From Struthidea cinerea (taxonomy: Eukaryota > Chordata > Aves > Passeriformes > Corcoracidae), in contig VZTI01004088.1 of assembly GCA_013397865.1 (NCBI GenBank), positions 4,950,781-5,014,780 of the forward strand: a DNA stretch of 64,000 nucleotides, read 5' to 3'. Within the stretch, counting starts at the first letter, position 1. Every line of letters begins with the position of its first letter. Made by a program: the position numbers and the translations under genes. The notes under the pieces were generated by a model. That model worked only from the letters and a program-made list of their open reading frames with translations. It was not told the origin of the DNA and made no database searches. Positions 49,012 to 61,307 of this stretch are shown here, piece after piece.

Positions 49012-49284
49012 ACATGACTCGAGGAAATGACATGGAATCAGGGGAGGTTTGGTTTAGACATCAGGAAAAAGTTTTTCATCCAGAGGGTGGGTGAGCACTG
49101 GAACAGACTCCCCAGGGAAGTGATCACATCACCAAGCTTGTGTGAGTTCAAGAAGCATTTGAGCAATGCTCTCAGGCACATGGTGTCATTCTTGGGGTGT
49201 CCTGTGCAGGGCCAGGAGTTGGGCTCAATGATCCTCATGGGTACCTTCCAACTCAGCACATTCTATGACTCTATGATTCTATAA
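49012..49284 (+). mobile_element. CR1 LINE, 3' end fragment, about 270 bp
   Basis: CAGGGGAGGTTTGGTTTAGA, CATCAGGAAAAAGTTTTTCA, GGGTGAGCACTGGAACAG, CCAGGAGTTGGGCTCAATGA, GGGTACCTTCCAACTC and the tail ATTCTATGACTCTATGATTC identify the CR1 3' end. It has the same orientation as the copy 220 bp upstream, but both have their own 3' tail, so they are separate insertions. Its intact octamer tail suggests it is the younger one. Confidence 0.95.
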
Positions 49285-52200
49285 CAATGGTGAGTAGAAG
49301 ATAAATAGGAAATTAAAAAGGACAGGGTTTACACAGAGAGATCCTCCCAAGGTATTACTGCCCAGCTTCTCCCTGACATAATCTGAAGAATTTCATGAGC
49401 CTAGACTTGCATCTACCCCACTGAGCTTAATAGACACCAATGGTCCTATCATCCATAAATTTATCTAATCCATTCTTAACTGTCTTTTTACTTTTAGCTA
49501 TCTTTATGTGACATGACAATGAGTTTCACAATTTAATTTTTTTGCTGTATGAAAACAAACTTTCTTTTTTGTGCATTTTAAGCCTGCAGGCTTAGAGTTT
49601 CCTGTGTTTGGTTGTAGCATTCTCATTCAAATCAAGAGGAAGGAAAATGACTCAGCGCCACATGGTTTTGGATCTTTCTGTGTTTTAATTACCTGCATAT
49701 AGTGTCACTGTTGTCAGCCTTGATGTCAGCAGAGGTAATACTTTAGTAGCCCCCCAGCAGGCCTAACATTGTACCCCACTGTCCTTATCCTAGGCAATGT
49801 GCAAACATGGATCACATTCTCCAACCCCACCTCTTCCCCCAAAGCTTGCAGTCCGAATGTAAGACACAGTAAAACAGACTGAGAGAGGGAAGTGTGGAAA
49901 ACAACAGCCCAGTGTGAGTCAGCATGACTGACAGTATGCCCACCTATTGTTCCTGGATGTCGCTGGTTGTTTCAGGACAAGCCCAGAACCATGAATGCAA
50001 AATCCTCTGCAGCAAAATAATTTCCACCCACCTTTCAATATTAGTCTCTAGAAAAAAAAATTTAAAAAATGACCTTGCATTCCTCTATTATTGCCTCTGG
50101 GCTCACACTTCTCTGTTGCCAGATTTGGAAGGAATCAGCAGTTTCACTGCTGTTGTGGCCAAAGAGAAAAAATAGTATAATCCTAAGGAATTCTGATTAG
50201 GATTCAAGCAAGCATCCACATGACCAAGAAGATGTCCACCACTGCCTTCTCCTCCCTAAAGGCTGACATATTAGTTTGAAAAGTGGATACATGCACAACA
50301 GAGTTTGAGCCAGACACAAAATAGATCATCTCCTTTGCCAATGCAATAAAATGACCTCTCTCAAGTCTGGACACTCACAACCACATCCTTTTTTAGATTA
50401 CATAAGCAGTTTGTAGAAATGGGCATGAGCATCTAGAACTAAGATTTTTCCAGACTTCTGTTTATTGGCATATATTAATTGGGTTTCGGTTCAGTCCTGC
50501 CTTAACATATGATAACTTTTAGTTTTGCAGCACAGTGAATTGCCCGTACTGAATATGTCTGAAAGAATAATATAGGCGAAAAACTTTAGACAGCTCAATA
50601 TCTTTTTTGTTCCTTTTCTTTCAAGTGTAAAAATGCAATTGCCTGAAGACAGAAGCAGTCTTGACAAAGGAATGTATATGTCCTAATGCTAGTCTTGATT
50701 AAAACAATTTTGCAATATTGTTTTATGGCTGTGTTTGTATAATATATGACTTTGCATAGGAGACAGTCCTAACCATTACCTGTTTATCTATTTAAAGCAG
50801 GGTAGTCTGTTATTCATTGCACTCCAACAATACATGAATACATTGGCATATTTATTGTTAAGGTCAATACAATGATAGGATTTGATCCCCTTTTCTTTGT
50901 TGCTTAGGAAATAAAATCAAATTCTTATGAAGTCTGTGTTAATTGCTTTTCTTTGCACTGACTCTAGTAGGCTATGCTTTAAGTAGGTATTCTCTAGTGG
51001 CCAAGGCCATCAAATACATAAATTACATTAGGGCAAGGAAGACAGTCTCAGGGTCTGATTTCATACAGATCTCAATATGATTGTCAATTTGTAAAGCTAA
51101 TCAACCACTTTCCTCAGATATCTTGACCATAGAAATGCTTGCCTAACCAGCAGCTTTCAAATGTAATTAGACAGTGTGCCCTTTCAGCTACCATTCTGTG
51201 ATAACCTGTGAGATGCTTTTGGTGTCTTTAGAAACATTTGTATAATACAGACATTCTGTTCCAGGCTTATAGGCTATTTGCTAGGAAAACACCTGAGAAT
51301 CATTCTTAAGTGAATGTTTTCATTTATGAAAATGTTTAATTTTTTACATCAATATGGATAATTGTGAGTTGATGTGTATGTGCCTTCCTGATACAGTCTG
51401 ATGCTTTCATGTTTCGTATGGCCTTTTTGAAGCAAGGTATGCTGAGGACCCTACAGTGCATAAATGATATTCTGATGTATCCATATTACAACTCTTCAAC
51501 TTCTTAAAACCACTTAAAATACTTAAAACACTTCTTCTACCACTTAAAACAAAATGTATATGTCCATGGGATAAATGTAATATCCTAAATTATCAGGAAA
51601 GTCCAGCTGGTTTGATTCTCTTTTCTAACAGTTTGAAAAGATCATGTCTTGATTTGATCAGCTTCTGAAAGGCCCTGCTAGACTGCATCTCCGTCCATGC
51701 CTCAGTAGCCCTTCTCTCCTACATTATGAGCCTACACAACTTCCCCCTAACATCAATGGAAATTTGAGTATTTGCCATCTGGCAGTGAGTGCAAACCACC
51801 ACTGTTGGATTAGATGGGATTAAAGTATGTACCAGTCCTTATATTTCTGGAAAATTCTGACATGATGTGCTGGCATCCTGCTTCCACAGTTAGTGATGGT
51901 GGGATGAGGGAAGTGAATGAGCTCGCAAAAAGTAAAAGCAGCCTGTAGGAACCCTTTAGTAGCTTCTTGTGCAGTTGTACATGGAACAACCTTATTGCTG
52001 TCAGGATGGAGAATTTTTGCCAATATACTTAAGGAGGCCGGAGTTACAGATTTTTCGGGGAAATCCAAAGTGATTTGATTCAATAAAATGTATTTGGCTG
52101 ACCCAAACAGACTTTATGCATATTCTTTATTGCCCGCTATAAATATATGTCTTCCATTCTGCCCCAGGGGAACTGTGAGTTAGCAAGAAACTGAACTCTT

Positions 52201-52931
52201 CTGTCTGAAAAAGCTGTTACTCTTACCAGCAGGTGCTGTTGATGTGCTAAGCAGAGATAACAAACCAGGGAGCCTAATGAAATCCCATCCCAGTGCCTGC
52301 TGCTGCTACCACAGTCTCCTCCATCTTCCAGATTTTCTTTTATCATCACAAAGGGCAGTGATGTGAATCTCGAGAAGACAGCCTTACATACCCACCTATA
52401 GTTACTTGGGATTTGGCTGCAAGTGGCCAGCACACAGAAGGCCCACATGAGACCATGAATCTGGTTCAACCTCACTTGAGATTTTCTGTTCTCATTATTA
52501 ATCTTTGTAATTATTGTTAGTTTTGCTTAATGTCTTCCATCTGTATTCCTTTAGCACTTGCTTCTAAATTATTGCATTGCACTTACCACTAATAGATATC
52601 AGGTGGACCTTCATCCTTTGCATCACTTCATATAATCCCTTCTGTATCTGAGACTTGGCTGTTTGCTGAGCTGTACTGATGTCAATTAAAAATCTGACTT
52701 TAAATTCATTTGGTTAAGATAGTACAGAAGGTTTTGTGTGAACCCTCATATTTTGGGTTATTTGTAAGTCACTTAAAATAGGCTTAAACTAAACCAGCTA
52801 AAACAGAAGGATGTCCAAATGGAGGTTGGCACCAGTTTAATTAAAGTGCAGTAACTATGTATATAAACAAGGCTTAAATCTACAGACTGTAAATTACTTT
52901 TGACTGTAACATTACTCATTTCATTTTACAG
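49285..52931. other. Unique stretch, no gene recognised
   Basis: A degenerate CACTTAAAA repeat occurs at 51509-51551. Minus-strand frames at 51820-52083 and 52137-52475 (112 codons, with a hydrophobic N-terminal portion) lie close together but match nothing I know. AATAAA occurs near 52082 on the plus strand. A donor-like CAAGGTATGC lies near 51433. Confidence 0.5.
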
Positions 52932-53074
52932 CATCACAGAAAAAGTTCAGTTGCTCTTGTATTCAGCCAAAATGTGGATCAGTCTACTCCACTGTAGATT
53001 TTGATGAGCCCCATATGGATGTACAGAGAACCTACCCTAAAGAGAGGAAATACCAGAGCACTGTCAATAAGTAA
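52932..53074 (+). other. Candidate terminal coding exon (speculative)
   Basis: An acceptor-like TCATTTCATTTTACAG ends at 52931. Starting with two bases that complete a split codon, one phase is open for 46 codons to TAA (53072-53074). The predicted tail starts SQKKFSCSCIQPKCG, continues SVYSTVDFDEPHMD, and ends RKYQSTVNK. It is hydrophilic, has three tyrosines, and includes SVYSTV, which fits the ITIM consensus (S/I/V/L)xYxx(I/V/L). This resembles the cytoplasmic tail of an immune-type or adhesion receptor. The other two phases stop earlier. ATTAAA, a common poly(A) signal variant, lies at 53230. No matching membrane or Ig exon was found upstream, and open runs of this size are not rare by chance. 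Confidence 0.22.
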
Positions 53075-53229
53075 CCTTGAATATAGGACAGTACAGTTTC
53101 TTATGCAAAGCACTGGTGAAAATTCAATTGCTTCTAGCCACTTAAGTACACTATTTTGTAGAATGAGTATGTACTGAATCTATCCTGTCATCTTTAATGT
53201 CAATTGATTATTCATGAAAACTTTGTGTT

Positions 53230-53235
53230 ATTAAA
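53230..53235 (+). promoter_or_regulatory. Possible poly(A) signal ATTAAA
   Basis: ATTAAA, followed by TATTGTAAATATGTTTTGG, lies about 155 bp after the stop of the candidate terminal exon. The hexamer is frequent in AT-rich DNA, so it has weight only if the exon is real. Confidence 0.2.
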
Positions 53236-53399
53236 AATATTGTAAATATGTTTTGGTAAGCATATTTCATACTCTTCCATACAAATATTTGTTTGATCTC
53301 TTGAATATGTGACTATTATATGAACTCATTTCCAGTTAAATTTTCCCTGTAGCAGTGGTCAGGTGTCATATGAAAGTTAAGAAAAAAAAGCTATAATTT

Positions 53400-53600
53400 T
53401 TATTCTTAGTTTTAGTAATGTGATATTCTATTAATTAAAGACACTGTGGCCTTGCCATGTGAGATTAATGACAGCCTGGTGTGCCAGGCAAACCTGAATT
53501 TTTCCTTCTTACAGTGCATCACAAATTGAAGTTTTGGAAACGAGCTGTCTTATTCAGCAGAGCGTATTGAATCTAATAGAAACATATATGCAGTGAAAGT
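53400..53600. promoter_or_regulatory. Conserved-element-like block with perfect hairpin
   Basis: GCCTGG-TGTG-CCAGGC (53474-53489) is an exact 6-bp inverted repeat, resembling a compact NF1-type palindrome. TTAATTAAAG (about 53431-53440), GAGATTAATGACAG and CAGAGCGTATTGAATC surround it. It is repeat-free and non-coding in all phases. The regulatory role is inference. Confidence 0.22.
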
Positions 53601-53658
53601 TAAACAAGTGCTTAAGTTTCTCACCAAAGCACTGCTTCTAGACTGGGGAACAGAATAA

Positions 53659-53709
53659 TTTTCTTTCATTCTTTCTCCCTTCTCTTTTTCTTTCCTCCCT
53701 TTCTTTCAG
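53659..53709 (+). repeat. Polypyrimidine tract ending in CAG
   Basis: About 50 bases of almost pure T/C end in TTTCTTTCAG (53700-53709). This is a textbook acceptor shape, but the next bases are TAA in one phase and no phase stays open. Treat it as low complexity unless RNA shows splicing. Confidence 0.7.
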
Positions 53710-54220
53710 TAACTTTTCCATAAAGCTTGTCATATTAGTTTTAAGAAGATCAGAAGTAGCAGTATTGATGCAATCTTCTCCACTATATGAAGCATGGAAA
53801 GAAATTTATGGAAAAATATTAAACAATAGAGCCTATTGTTTCATTCAGATTTCAGCCACAACACTAAGCTCTAGTGCCCTGGATTTTGTCTGGTACTGTC
53901 CTATACCACTTAACTGATAGAACTGGTACTTATAACCTCTTTTTGCTAAGCTTGACCTTACTGTGTGTATTCAAAGAGGTGCCTTATACAAATTCTATCC
54001 TCTATGCATGGAAGCATTAGTGCACATAAAAGTGAAGGGGAAAGTAATTTGACTCCGTAAGATTTTATCCATGATATTTCGCTAAAGGTTCCTATTCCTT
54101 TAATTCTGTTTCACAAGAAAAATAATCTGAAGGATGAAAAAGGCCTGTAGTATTACTACTGCACCTTGACCATGGAAGAATTTGATTTAGTTTCAAAGAA
54201 AAAGTATTCTTAATGAAAAT

Positions 54221-54352
54221 TCATAGAATCAAAAAATCACATAATATCTTGGATTGGAAGGAACCTTAAAGATCATCTAGTTCCAACCCCTCCAGTGTGG
54301 GAAGGGATGTCTTTTGCTAGACGAGGTTGCTCAAAGTTCCATGCCAGCTTTA
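54221..54352 (-). mobile_element. CR1 LINE, 3' end fragment
   Basis: On the plus strand it reads TCATAGAATCAAAAAATCAC, then TTGGATTGGAAGGAACCTTA, AAGATCATCTAGTTCCAACC, CTAGACGAGGTTGCTCAAAG. This is the reverse complement of the avian CR1 3' end, including the tail octamers. The body beyond about 130 bp is missing. Confidence 0.95.
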
Positions 54353-54662
54353 AAGCTGTATATTAAAAAGAGGTATGTTTGCTTCAGTTTGTTTCCTTGC
54401 TCTCCCTCTTTTTGCTTCTGATTGTTGCTTGTTAATTTAGCATGATATTTAATAATTTAACATTATATTTAGCTGATGAGAACATTTGTGAGTTCAAGGC
54501 CAGGAATCTGCTGAAGTAGTTGGTTCCAGTGGGGTTTGATCACCTTAGTCTGTTGTAGGGAAGCCAGGCAATGTACTAGGCAAAGTTAAAGATTAAGGAA
54601 TCTGTAGTGGACAGCCCTCCAGTAAAATCTGTTGTTGGAAAATTATTAAGCTTCTTTATGTG

Positions 54663-54687
54663 TTTTTTTTTTTTTTTTTTCCCCCAG
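54663..54687 (+). repeat. Poly(T)/C tract ending in AG
   Basis: Eighteen T's, five C's, then AG (54686-54687). It looks like a strong 3' splice site. The following phase-0 frame is open only 15 codons before TAA, so coding use is unlikely. Confidence 0.8.
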
Positions 54688-54743
54688 GATTACCAGTTTT
54701 ATCAAGGATGTGTTGATTGGCTTCTTCTGACATAATACTTAAT

Positions 54744-54758
54744 CATATATATATATGT
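54744..54758 (+). repeat. Short AT repeat
   Basis: A CATATATATATATG-type self-complementary patch. Confidence 0.8.
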
Positions 54759-55280
54759 TTTAATACTCCTCTATTGGAATTCTACACCATTTTTTGCTAT
54801 GTTCTTCCCCTTAAGAAGGCCTCACCATAAGGGTCATAAAACACTCTGGCAAATGTTTGGCATATGCTGCTATTTCCTAAAAATATCTTGACATATTATA
54901 AATCCTGGAAAACGAACTCTGTCATAATAGAAGAGAACATAAGTCATTCCCTAAAGAAGGTTCATATCTGTCTTGGATCGGGGTGACCCAGTTTTTCCCT
55001 ATGCCTTCAAGACTGGATGGAACCTCAAAAACTCACAGAGCTCCAGAAGAGGAGGCAAAGTGCTCTGGAAGAGAAGACGATGTAATATGCCAGGTTATGT
55101 CTCATTGAAGGAAAACTACTTGGTTCCTACTGACTAAGACTTATTTAAAAATCTATCTGGACTTCATCAAACGCAATAAACTTCTTCTCGTTGATCACAA
55201 GGTGCCTGACTGAATTCTTGGGCAGGGGCAGTTGTAGGTTACAGCTAGTCTTGGTGTCATCCTGTGGCCATGGAACTTGA

Positions 55281-55370
55281 CCGGAATTCAGAAATTCGGG
55301 GCTCAGTTCCCAACAATGCCACAGTCTCCCTAGGGGTAAGCAGCTCAAGATCTTTGTGCCTCAGTTCTCA
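55281..55370 (+). mobile_element. MIR/CORE-SINE fragment, 5' half
   Basis: GGAATTCAGAAATTCGGGGC, TCAGTTCCCAACAATGCCAC, AGCAGCTCAAGATCTTTGTG and CCTCAGTTCTCAG follow the MIR order (...TTCCCAGCTCTGCCAC..., ...GCAAGTCACTTAACCTCTCTG..., TGCCTCAGTTTC). It is highly diverged, as expected for this ancient family, so the call rests on the ordered anchors. Confidence 0.55.
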
Positions 55371-55670
55371 GTCCAGAATTCATCTTTGACCTTGGAATTT
55401 ACTACTATCTTTCCCAAGTAAAGGTGCCCTGAAATTCTTTTCACAGGTCTCTCTGGTATTATGTTCCTGCATGTTGTTTTCACAGTTTCTTCCCCACTAT
55501 CAATTATAAAGGAAATTTTAGCTGAGGAAGAGACACCAAAAACCAGGTACCAGGACAAAGTTACACTGCAACTGATACTTATAGAACTGTTTGAGTCAAT
55601 AGTGTACTGCATGTTTGGAGTCAGTCCTGCATGTTTTTTGGGACTGAGCCCAACCAGTAGAGAGTTCGTC
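55371..55670. other. Unique segment between two MIR pieces
   Basis: Both strands carry an open frame here (minus 55361-55690, 109 codons; plus 55461-55694, 77 codons). Neither is recognisable, and mutual overlap argues for chance. Confidence 0.4.
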
Positions 55671-55785
55671 AGTGGCCATGGACAAACCACTTGATCTATT
55701 TCATTTTCACCATTTTCAAAATGGGAGTACTAATGCACTTAAGAGACAAGTGTTTAGAGGATTAATTAGGTGGGGTCAATTATGG
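55671..55785 (+). mobile_element. MIR/CORE-SINE fragment, core and 3' part
   Basis: GGCCATGGACAAACCACTTG, ATTTTCACCATTTTCAAAAT, GGGAGTACTAATGCACTTA and TTTAGAGGATTAATTAGG align with the MIR series GGGCAAGTCACTT, CTCATCTGTAAAATGGG, ATAATAGTACCTACCT, GTGAGGATTAA. It shares the middle of the element with the 55281 piece, so the two are separate copies in the same orientation. Confidence 0.6.
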
Positions 55786-57085
55786 CATTAACTCATAGTC
55801 CACGTAAGCGGGAACTGAAGAGAGATGAGAAAGGAAGAGAAGTGGCAGAGTAGCAGGACCTCCTGCAGCCTTGGTGTTTGTGGCAGGCAGGATGCACCAA
55901 TGCTTTGCAAGGGCACAGCTGCCATGCCACCATTGCAAACAGCATTGTGCTTGTGCCAGCTCTGCTGATCAGGGCCCATTCCTATTTCCAGAATGGGCTA
56001 GCATTGGCAGTCAGTCAAAAACAGCAGGTTATCATGTCCCATCAAACTGGTCTGTCTGGTCCTCATCTGTGCTCACAAGGTGAAAAGGACCTATGGTTTC
56101 CCCTTGCCCTACTGTCTTTCAGACAAGCCACTGCTCTTTAGAAAAGTAATGAAGGGGGAAAAGTTGTCATCGCTGGCTTTATATATTTTGTAGTTGGTGG
56201 TAGGAAGGACAGTCAATCTCTGAGTTCTCTTCAACTTTGTTTATTTAGATTGGGTACAAAATAAACCTGTCTGCTCATGTCAGGATGTTATTTTTCTCTA
56301 TGGGGGCTATGCAGCCCTGCTTTGATAAGTCACTCACATAATAACAGGTGATGAACTGGCAATGTAATGACATTCACTAACCAAAGCTCTCTCATTTCAG
56401 TACTCCAAGGGGTAGCCAATTCTGGGGACAGCCCTGCCTGTCAAACATCAATTCCCTGGAATAGCTGCTTTTTAAAAAACATTTGCCCCAAGTGAACAAA
56501 GTTAAATACAAACATATAGCAGGGAGTCCAATTTTACTGTAGGAACACATCCTTGTTATAGCATTATTTACATAGAATTTTCCATGCTAGCTACACATAT
56601 CCTGGTGCAGCACTAAAAAACAAGGCTTTTGTGCTAGTCATCCTAAAAAAGAGAAAGGTTATGCATTAAACAAGCAGACTACAGTACTTTCATCTGGTTT
56701 GTAAAAATATTCTTCTATGGGCTTTTCATAAATCTCACTTGAGGATGCAGCATTTATCTATCAAACATGTATTTAATAAGCAGGGCATGTTATACTTATC
56801 TCTATTCTGATCTACACAACTACATTTTATTTGTGGCCTTGTCTGTCCTTTGATGCACAAAAATCTGATTACCTACATAACAACTGTTCTAGCAATTTTT
56901 GAAAATATATCTGTTATATCTGAGCAGTCAATTGCACATACAGTTATCTCAACACAACTACATAATATAAGTGGATTCCCTTAAAATAAGGTAGTTATAA
57001 TAAATAATGAACCACACTCATTTTTTAATTTGCTGCTATCTGAGGTAATAATTTTCACCATTTTCTTGGCTATCCAAATATATAT
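55786..57085. other. Unique stretch, no gene recognised
   Basis: Overlapping frames at 55788-56141 on both strands lie in slightly GC-richer text. No repeat family or splice-bounded exon was identified. Confidence 0.5.
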
Positions 57086-57126
57086 TACTATTACTACTAC
57101 TACTAGTACTACTAGTACTACTACTA
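57086..57126 (+). repeat. ACT trinucleotide microsatellite with TACTAGTA palindromes
   Basis: About 13 ACT-type units. Two phase changes create the 8-bp palindrome TACTAGTA at 57101-57108 and again at 57110-57117, 9 bp apart. Confidence 0.95.
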
Positions 57127-60100
57127 AATTAAAAAATGCCAAGTTCCCATAGGGTTGGAGATTTAGTCTCTGAGATTACTGGTAGGGTTTGTTATTATAT
57201 TGTGTTTGTGAGACTACTGAATTTTAGGAGCTTTGCTACGATACCTACTGCCTTGTATGGTGCTGTTGTTGGCAACGGGAAGAATTCTCAGTGAACACAT
57301 TTGTGTATGAATTATACTGCTCTCCATTAAGTTTCCTCTAGAAAGGTGATCCAGAGCCAACTACAGCAAATGGGAAAGCTTCGCCTTTCAAATAGAAATG
57401 ATTTAGGCATCCAATGGGAAAAAAGAATAGCATGTGACCAATCACACCCCAAAAGTTACTAGACCCAAAAGGTAAGTAGTTATAGAACATCCATTCCTAG
57501 TACAATGGGAAGATTACTCATCCAAGATACTAGAGGAAACACAGTGAGTAAAGATGTCACTAGCAGAAATAAGGTATGTTCAGTAAGCAGTTGCAAAAGG
57601 TCTGTTTATCAAATCTTTTATTTGATAATACTACACAATAATTTTAGCTATACTCTCACAGGAAATGTAGTTGTCTTTAATCAAGTAGCAGAAAATCCTA
57701 CCTGTTAAACATTGAATGAATAAAGCAAAACAAAGCATGAATCATTTAGTAATTTTTAATTATTCAATAATAATACAACTACTTTGTGTCCCCTCAAAAG
57801 AATATTGATCTCCCTATTCTGCCATGTCATAGTGACCTCAATAAATGTATTCATTTTTTGTGCTTGTAATTACTTACAGGCCTGCTTAACTTCTTGAAGA
57901 ATGAGAAGCTGTATTAAAGACAACCCACTGAATAGACAAATCATACCCATCAAGTCAAGCATTAATCTAAGCTGTTCCAGGTTCAGAGTCTAAAATTTTG
58001 TTTAGTTCTGATCTGGCATTGGAAGAAGGGGAGTGCAGAGACAATATACTGTCAGCTTTATTTAATTAAAAACAAAGACTACATGTTGACTGAATTATAA
58101 AAAATAAAAAAAGAAGCAGACCAGCAACATTTATATGCTTTGCTTTCATTCTCAAAGCCTAATATATCTGGACACTTTAAAAGTATAAGTGTATAATTTG
58201 TATTAACTCTTTCTCTAAAAGGAAAGACCAAATTTGTCAAATTCTTGTTTTGCCCTTCATACACCAGCAATCTACAACGACAGAAAACCACCCCAAAATT
58301 CTAGTCCTGATTTTTATGTAATAATAAGGCATTTTATTCCACTCTGGTAGTACATAAAGAGATTTCTAGTGGATTTGAATGCATTTTTTTGCCATCTAAA
58401 TACTATAAAATAGGTTTTCTGAAAGTAAGGCTTGAGAACATTTATTTTAATTTGGTCTCATTGATACTTTTTAACTGATGAACTTTCCTTACTTTGAACA
58501 AATTCTGTCCTCTGCAGAGTGATCCAATGTATATTTTCCTTGGCAAGTTTACAAAATGGTGGATTTATGATCTAGTGAAAATAATGAATGAAAAAAAGAA
58601 TTTAAATGGCCAGTATGAGCTGTTTTCCTCTGCTGTCTGCTTCACTAACCATAGTTTTTCAGCCTACAGATTTTAACACCAACCTTAATGATGAGTTATC
58701 TCTAAAAACTGGAAACCTGTACTTCTGACATGCAATTGATTTATAAATCAGACATTATTACTGAAAGTTTTGGGTTGGTTTCTGGTCCTAAATTTTGGTT
58801 TTCCTTTTCCTTTTAATTCTCTCCCTGGAGGGCATATTAAAACCCAGCCCAGGCTTCGGAGACAGTGTTGAAATCAATTGGAAGAGATACTTATGTGAGA
58901 CTCACTGCAGATTCTAGGTGCTTTCTTTGTAAAAAGAAACTTTGAAAAATGGGCCCAGGTTCACCCTACATAGGACAGCCCAAAAGCACCAATTCAGACT
59001 TCACTGTCTTAGGGACAGGGAATACAGCATGGGGATTGATCTGCATATGCTGTCTAATATATGAGAAATCTTGGAGTCCTGATAGCCTTAATCCCTGCCA
59101 CAGAAGTGTATAAAATTTCACAGCTAAGCTGCCAGAAAAGCCAAGACCACACCAGGAAAGCCGTCTGCTTACAAGAAGATACCTGCCAGGTCTTGTCTGC
59201 CAAAGCCTGGACTAATGAATGAATACACAATATCCCAATCAATCAAACTGGATTTGTCTTTGCCCCAGGTCTAGGTGAGGTCTGGTATGAGGTGACCATA
59301 TCTGTCAGGCATGCAGTAGCTGTGGCCAAGAAACTGTCTGTACATTTATGCATTTATCAAGGCAGATATGAATAGAAGTCTTTATTTTTTAACTAAATGT
59401 GGTATATACACACACTGACTGCATGTATCTCAATGTATAGTCATACAAAGGGAGAGAACGTCACATCTGCAAACACACACTGCCAAATTTAGGCATGTCT
59501 GTATGCAGATACCTACACATACATCGTCATTTTATTTTCCAGCTTGGTTTTGTTCAAAAAGATTTCAGTCTTGCATATATTTTTCGGCACAAGCACTAGG
59601 ACTGTGATTACCTGAAACACTGAAAAACTCCAAACTGTAGACTTCTTTTTTTAACTGTAGTGGAAACTCTTGTTTCCAGAGTTTTAATATTTCATTACAG
59701 TCATTGCTGTGTGTTTTCACAAATATGTGTATTTACATGAGAAAAATAAAGGTATTGTGTGACAATGAGGTAAAAACTTATGTAGTCCTCATAGCCATGT
59801 TAGAGATTGTAGGGACTATTTTAAGGTGTGGGAGTTCAGACTGGCAATGGTAGCAGACTTCGTGGTTGCTCTCCTGCACAGGTCTAAACCCAGCAGTAAG
59901 AGGATCTCACCCAGGGGTGTTAACAATGCCTTTGAACCTTGGTGTGCTGAAACTGATGACTAGTCCCCACTTCCTGGGAACATGCTCCTAGGTACAGAAC
60001 AGGGCAGGCTGAGTCAGAGAGAGGCCTGATAAAAGATAATGTGGTCATAGAGTAATCACAGATAAGTCATTGCCCAAGGGATGGGAAGATACTTAAATGA

Positions 60101-61307
60101 AGTGATAGCCAGATATGCTGGTGAGGTCTAGAGAAGATCTCACAGTAGAGTACCTTCCCATTCTGTCATCCTTCACTAATTCAGATCTATTCTTGTGCCT
60201 GTCCTAGCTCCAAGGTGGTCTAATGACACAACACACAGTAGTTCACTGCCAGCATAGGTGTTTGCAGAAGAGAACTGTAAGCCTTGAGGACTCCTTGACT
60301 CATTCTCATGATGACTTAAAAGTGCCTTGGTTGATGCATGCCTTGATAGGGCCCTCCTCTAGCCACACAGTTGGACATATCATCCATATTTTCTTTAAAA
60401 ATTCAGAGTAACTTTGATCACTTTTATTGCATGGACAAAATAAAGTGTAACAGCATAAGCATTTTAGATATTTAAGTTTGAAGTTTCCATTGTGAAGTGA
60501 TGCTGCTAAGAACCTGAGTTCATTGCTCCACTCCTGCCTGGAGTTTGTCTCCCTGGACATAAGACCAGCATTGGTATGGTGCAGGTGTCTGAACTGCAGT
60601 TGTAGTGGAGGCCTGTTCCTCCTTGATTGAGAGCCACCTTTAAGCTCAGGCCCTCACCTTTGGCCTCTTCCTGAGCTACGCTGATATGGCTTTCTGGCTT
60701 GGCTTTGGACCTGCCTCACCTATATGGATTTAAGAATGATCACTGGACGTTGGTTGAACCACTAACCATCACTGGATCTGCTCTTTTCTTCTTGCTTGGA
60801 TGCGGTGGGACTGCTCACCCCACACTGCCCCACTTGCCTTGCCCCAGTTTCCTTATTCTTCCTGGTCCTTGGCAGTCATAGAGGATCTGCCCGGGGGGTT
60901 CAGGAGACTTTAGGTAGATACTGAGAACTTTCAGAGTTATAGTCTTTAATAAAATAATATAAACCGTTGCTTCACGGTATCCATATAGAGCATGATTATA
61001 ATTGTACATGTGCCAGGCAGTGCCTCTGCAGCAATGCTTTACTGTTGCACAGAGAATATTCTGCTCTCCAGAGAAAACTTGCTGAGCATCACAGAAGTTA
61101 TTTTCATGCAAACACTACATTTTCAAAGGTAGGAAGGCTTCCTGGGACCTAGAGTCATTGTCAAGAAAGGAAAGCACTAAGGTGGCTAGAGCAGTCGAAA
61201 ACCAAGGCTGAGGACCTCATGCAGCTACATATGTATTGTAGGACCACAAAGTGGTGGCAGACACCTCATGTAGTATGAGTAGTATGGCTGAGTGTACATT
61301 TCCTGTG
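57127..61307. other. Unique stretch, no gene recognised
   Basis: No interspersed repeat, RNA gene or convincing exon was seen in about 4 kb. Small CA-rich patches lie near 59406-59420 and 59471-59480. A GC-richer segment at 60600-60900 holds overlapping frames on both strands that I do not recognise. Confidence 0.5.

Noticed and set aside
51820..52475. Two neighbouring minus-strand frames, possibly a degraded retroviral or transposon gene
   Set aside because: I see no env, gag or pol motif and no LTR-like ends or primer-binding site.
53659..53712. Strong acceptor-like pyrimidine tract ending TTTCAG
   Set aside because: The first codon after it is TAA in one phase and other phases close quickly; treated as low complexity.
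54663..54736. Poly(T)-C5-AG followed by a short frame, as a terminal exon
   Set aside because: The frame is only 15 codons and no poly(A) signal or upstream exon supports it.
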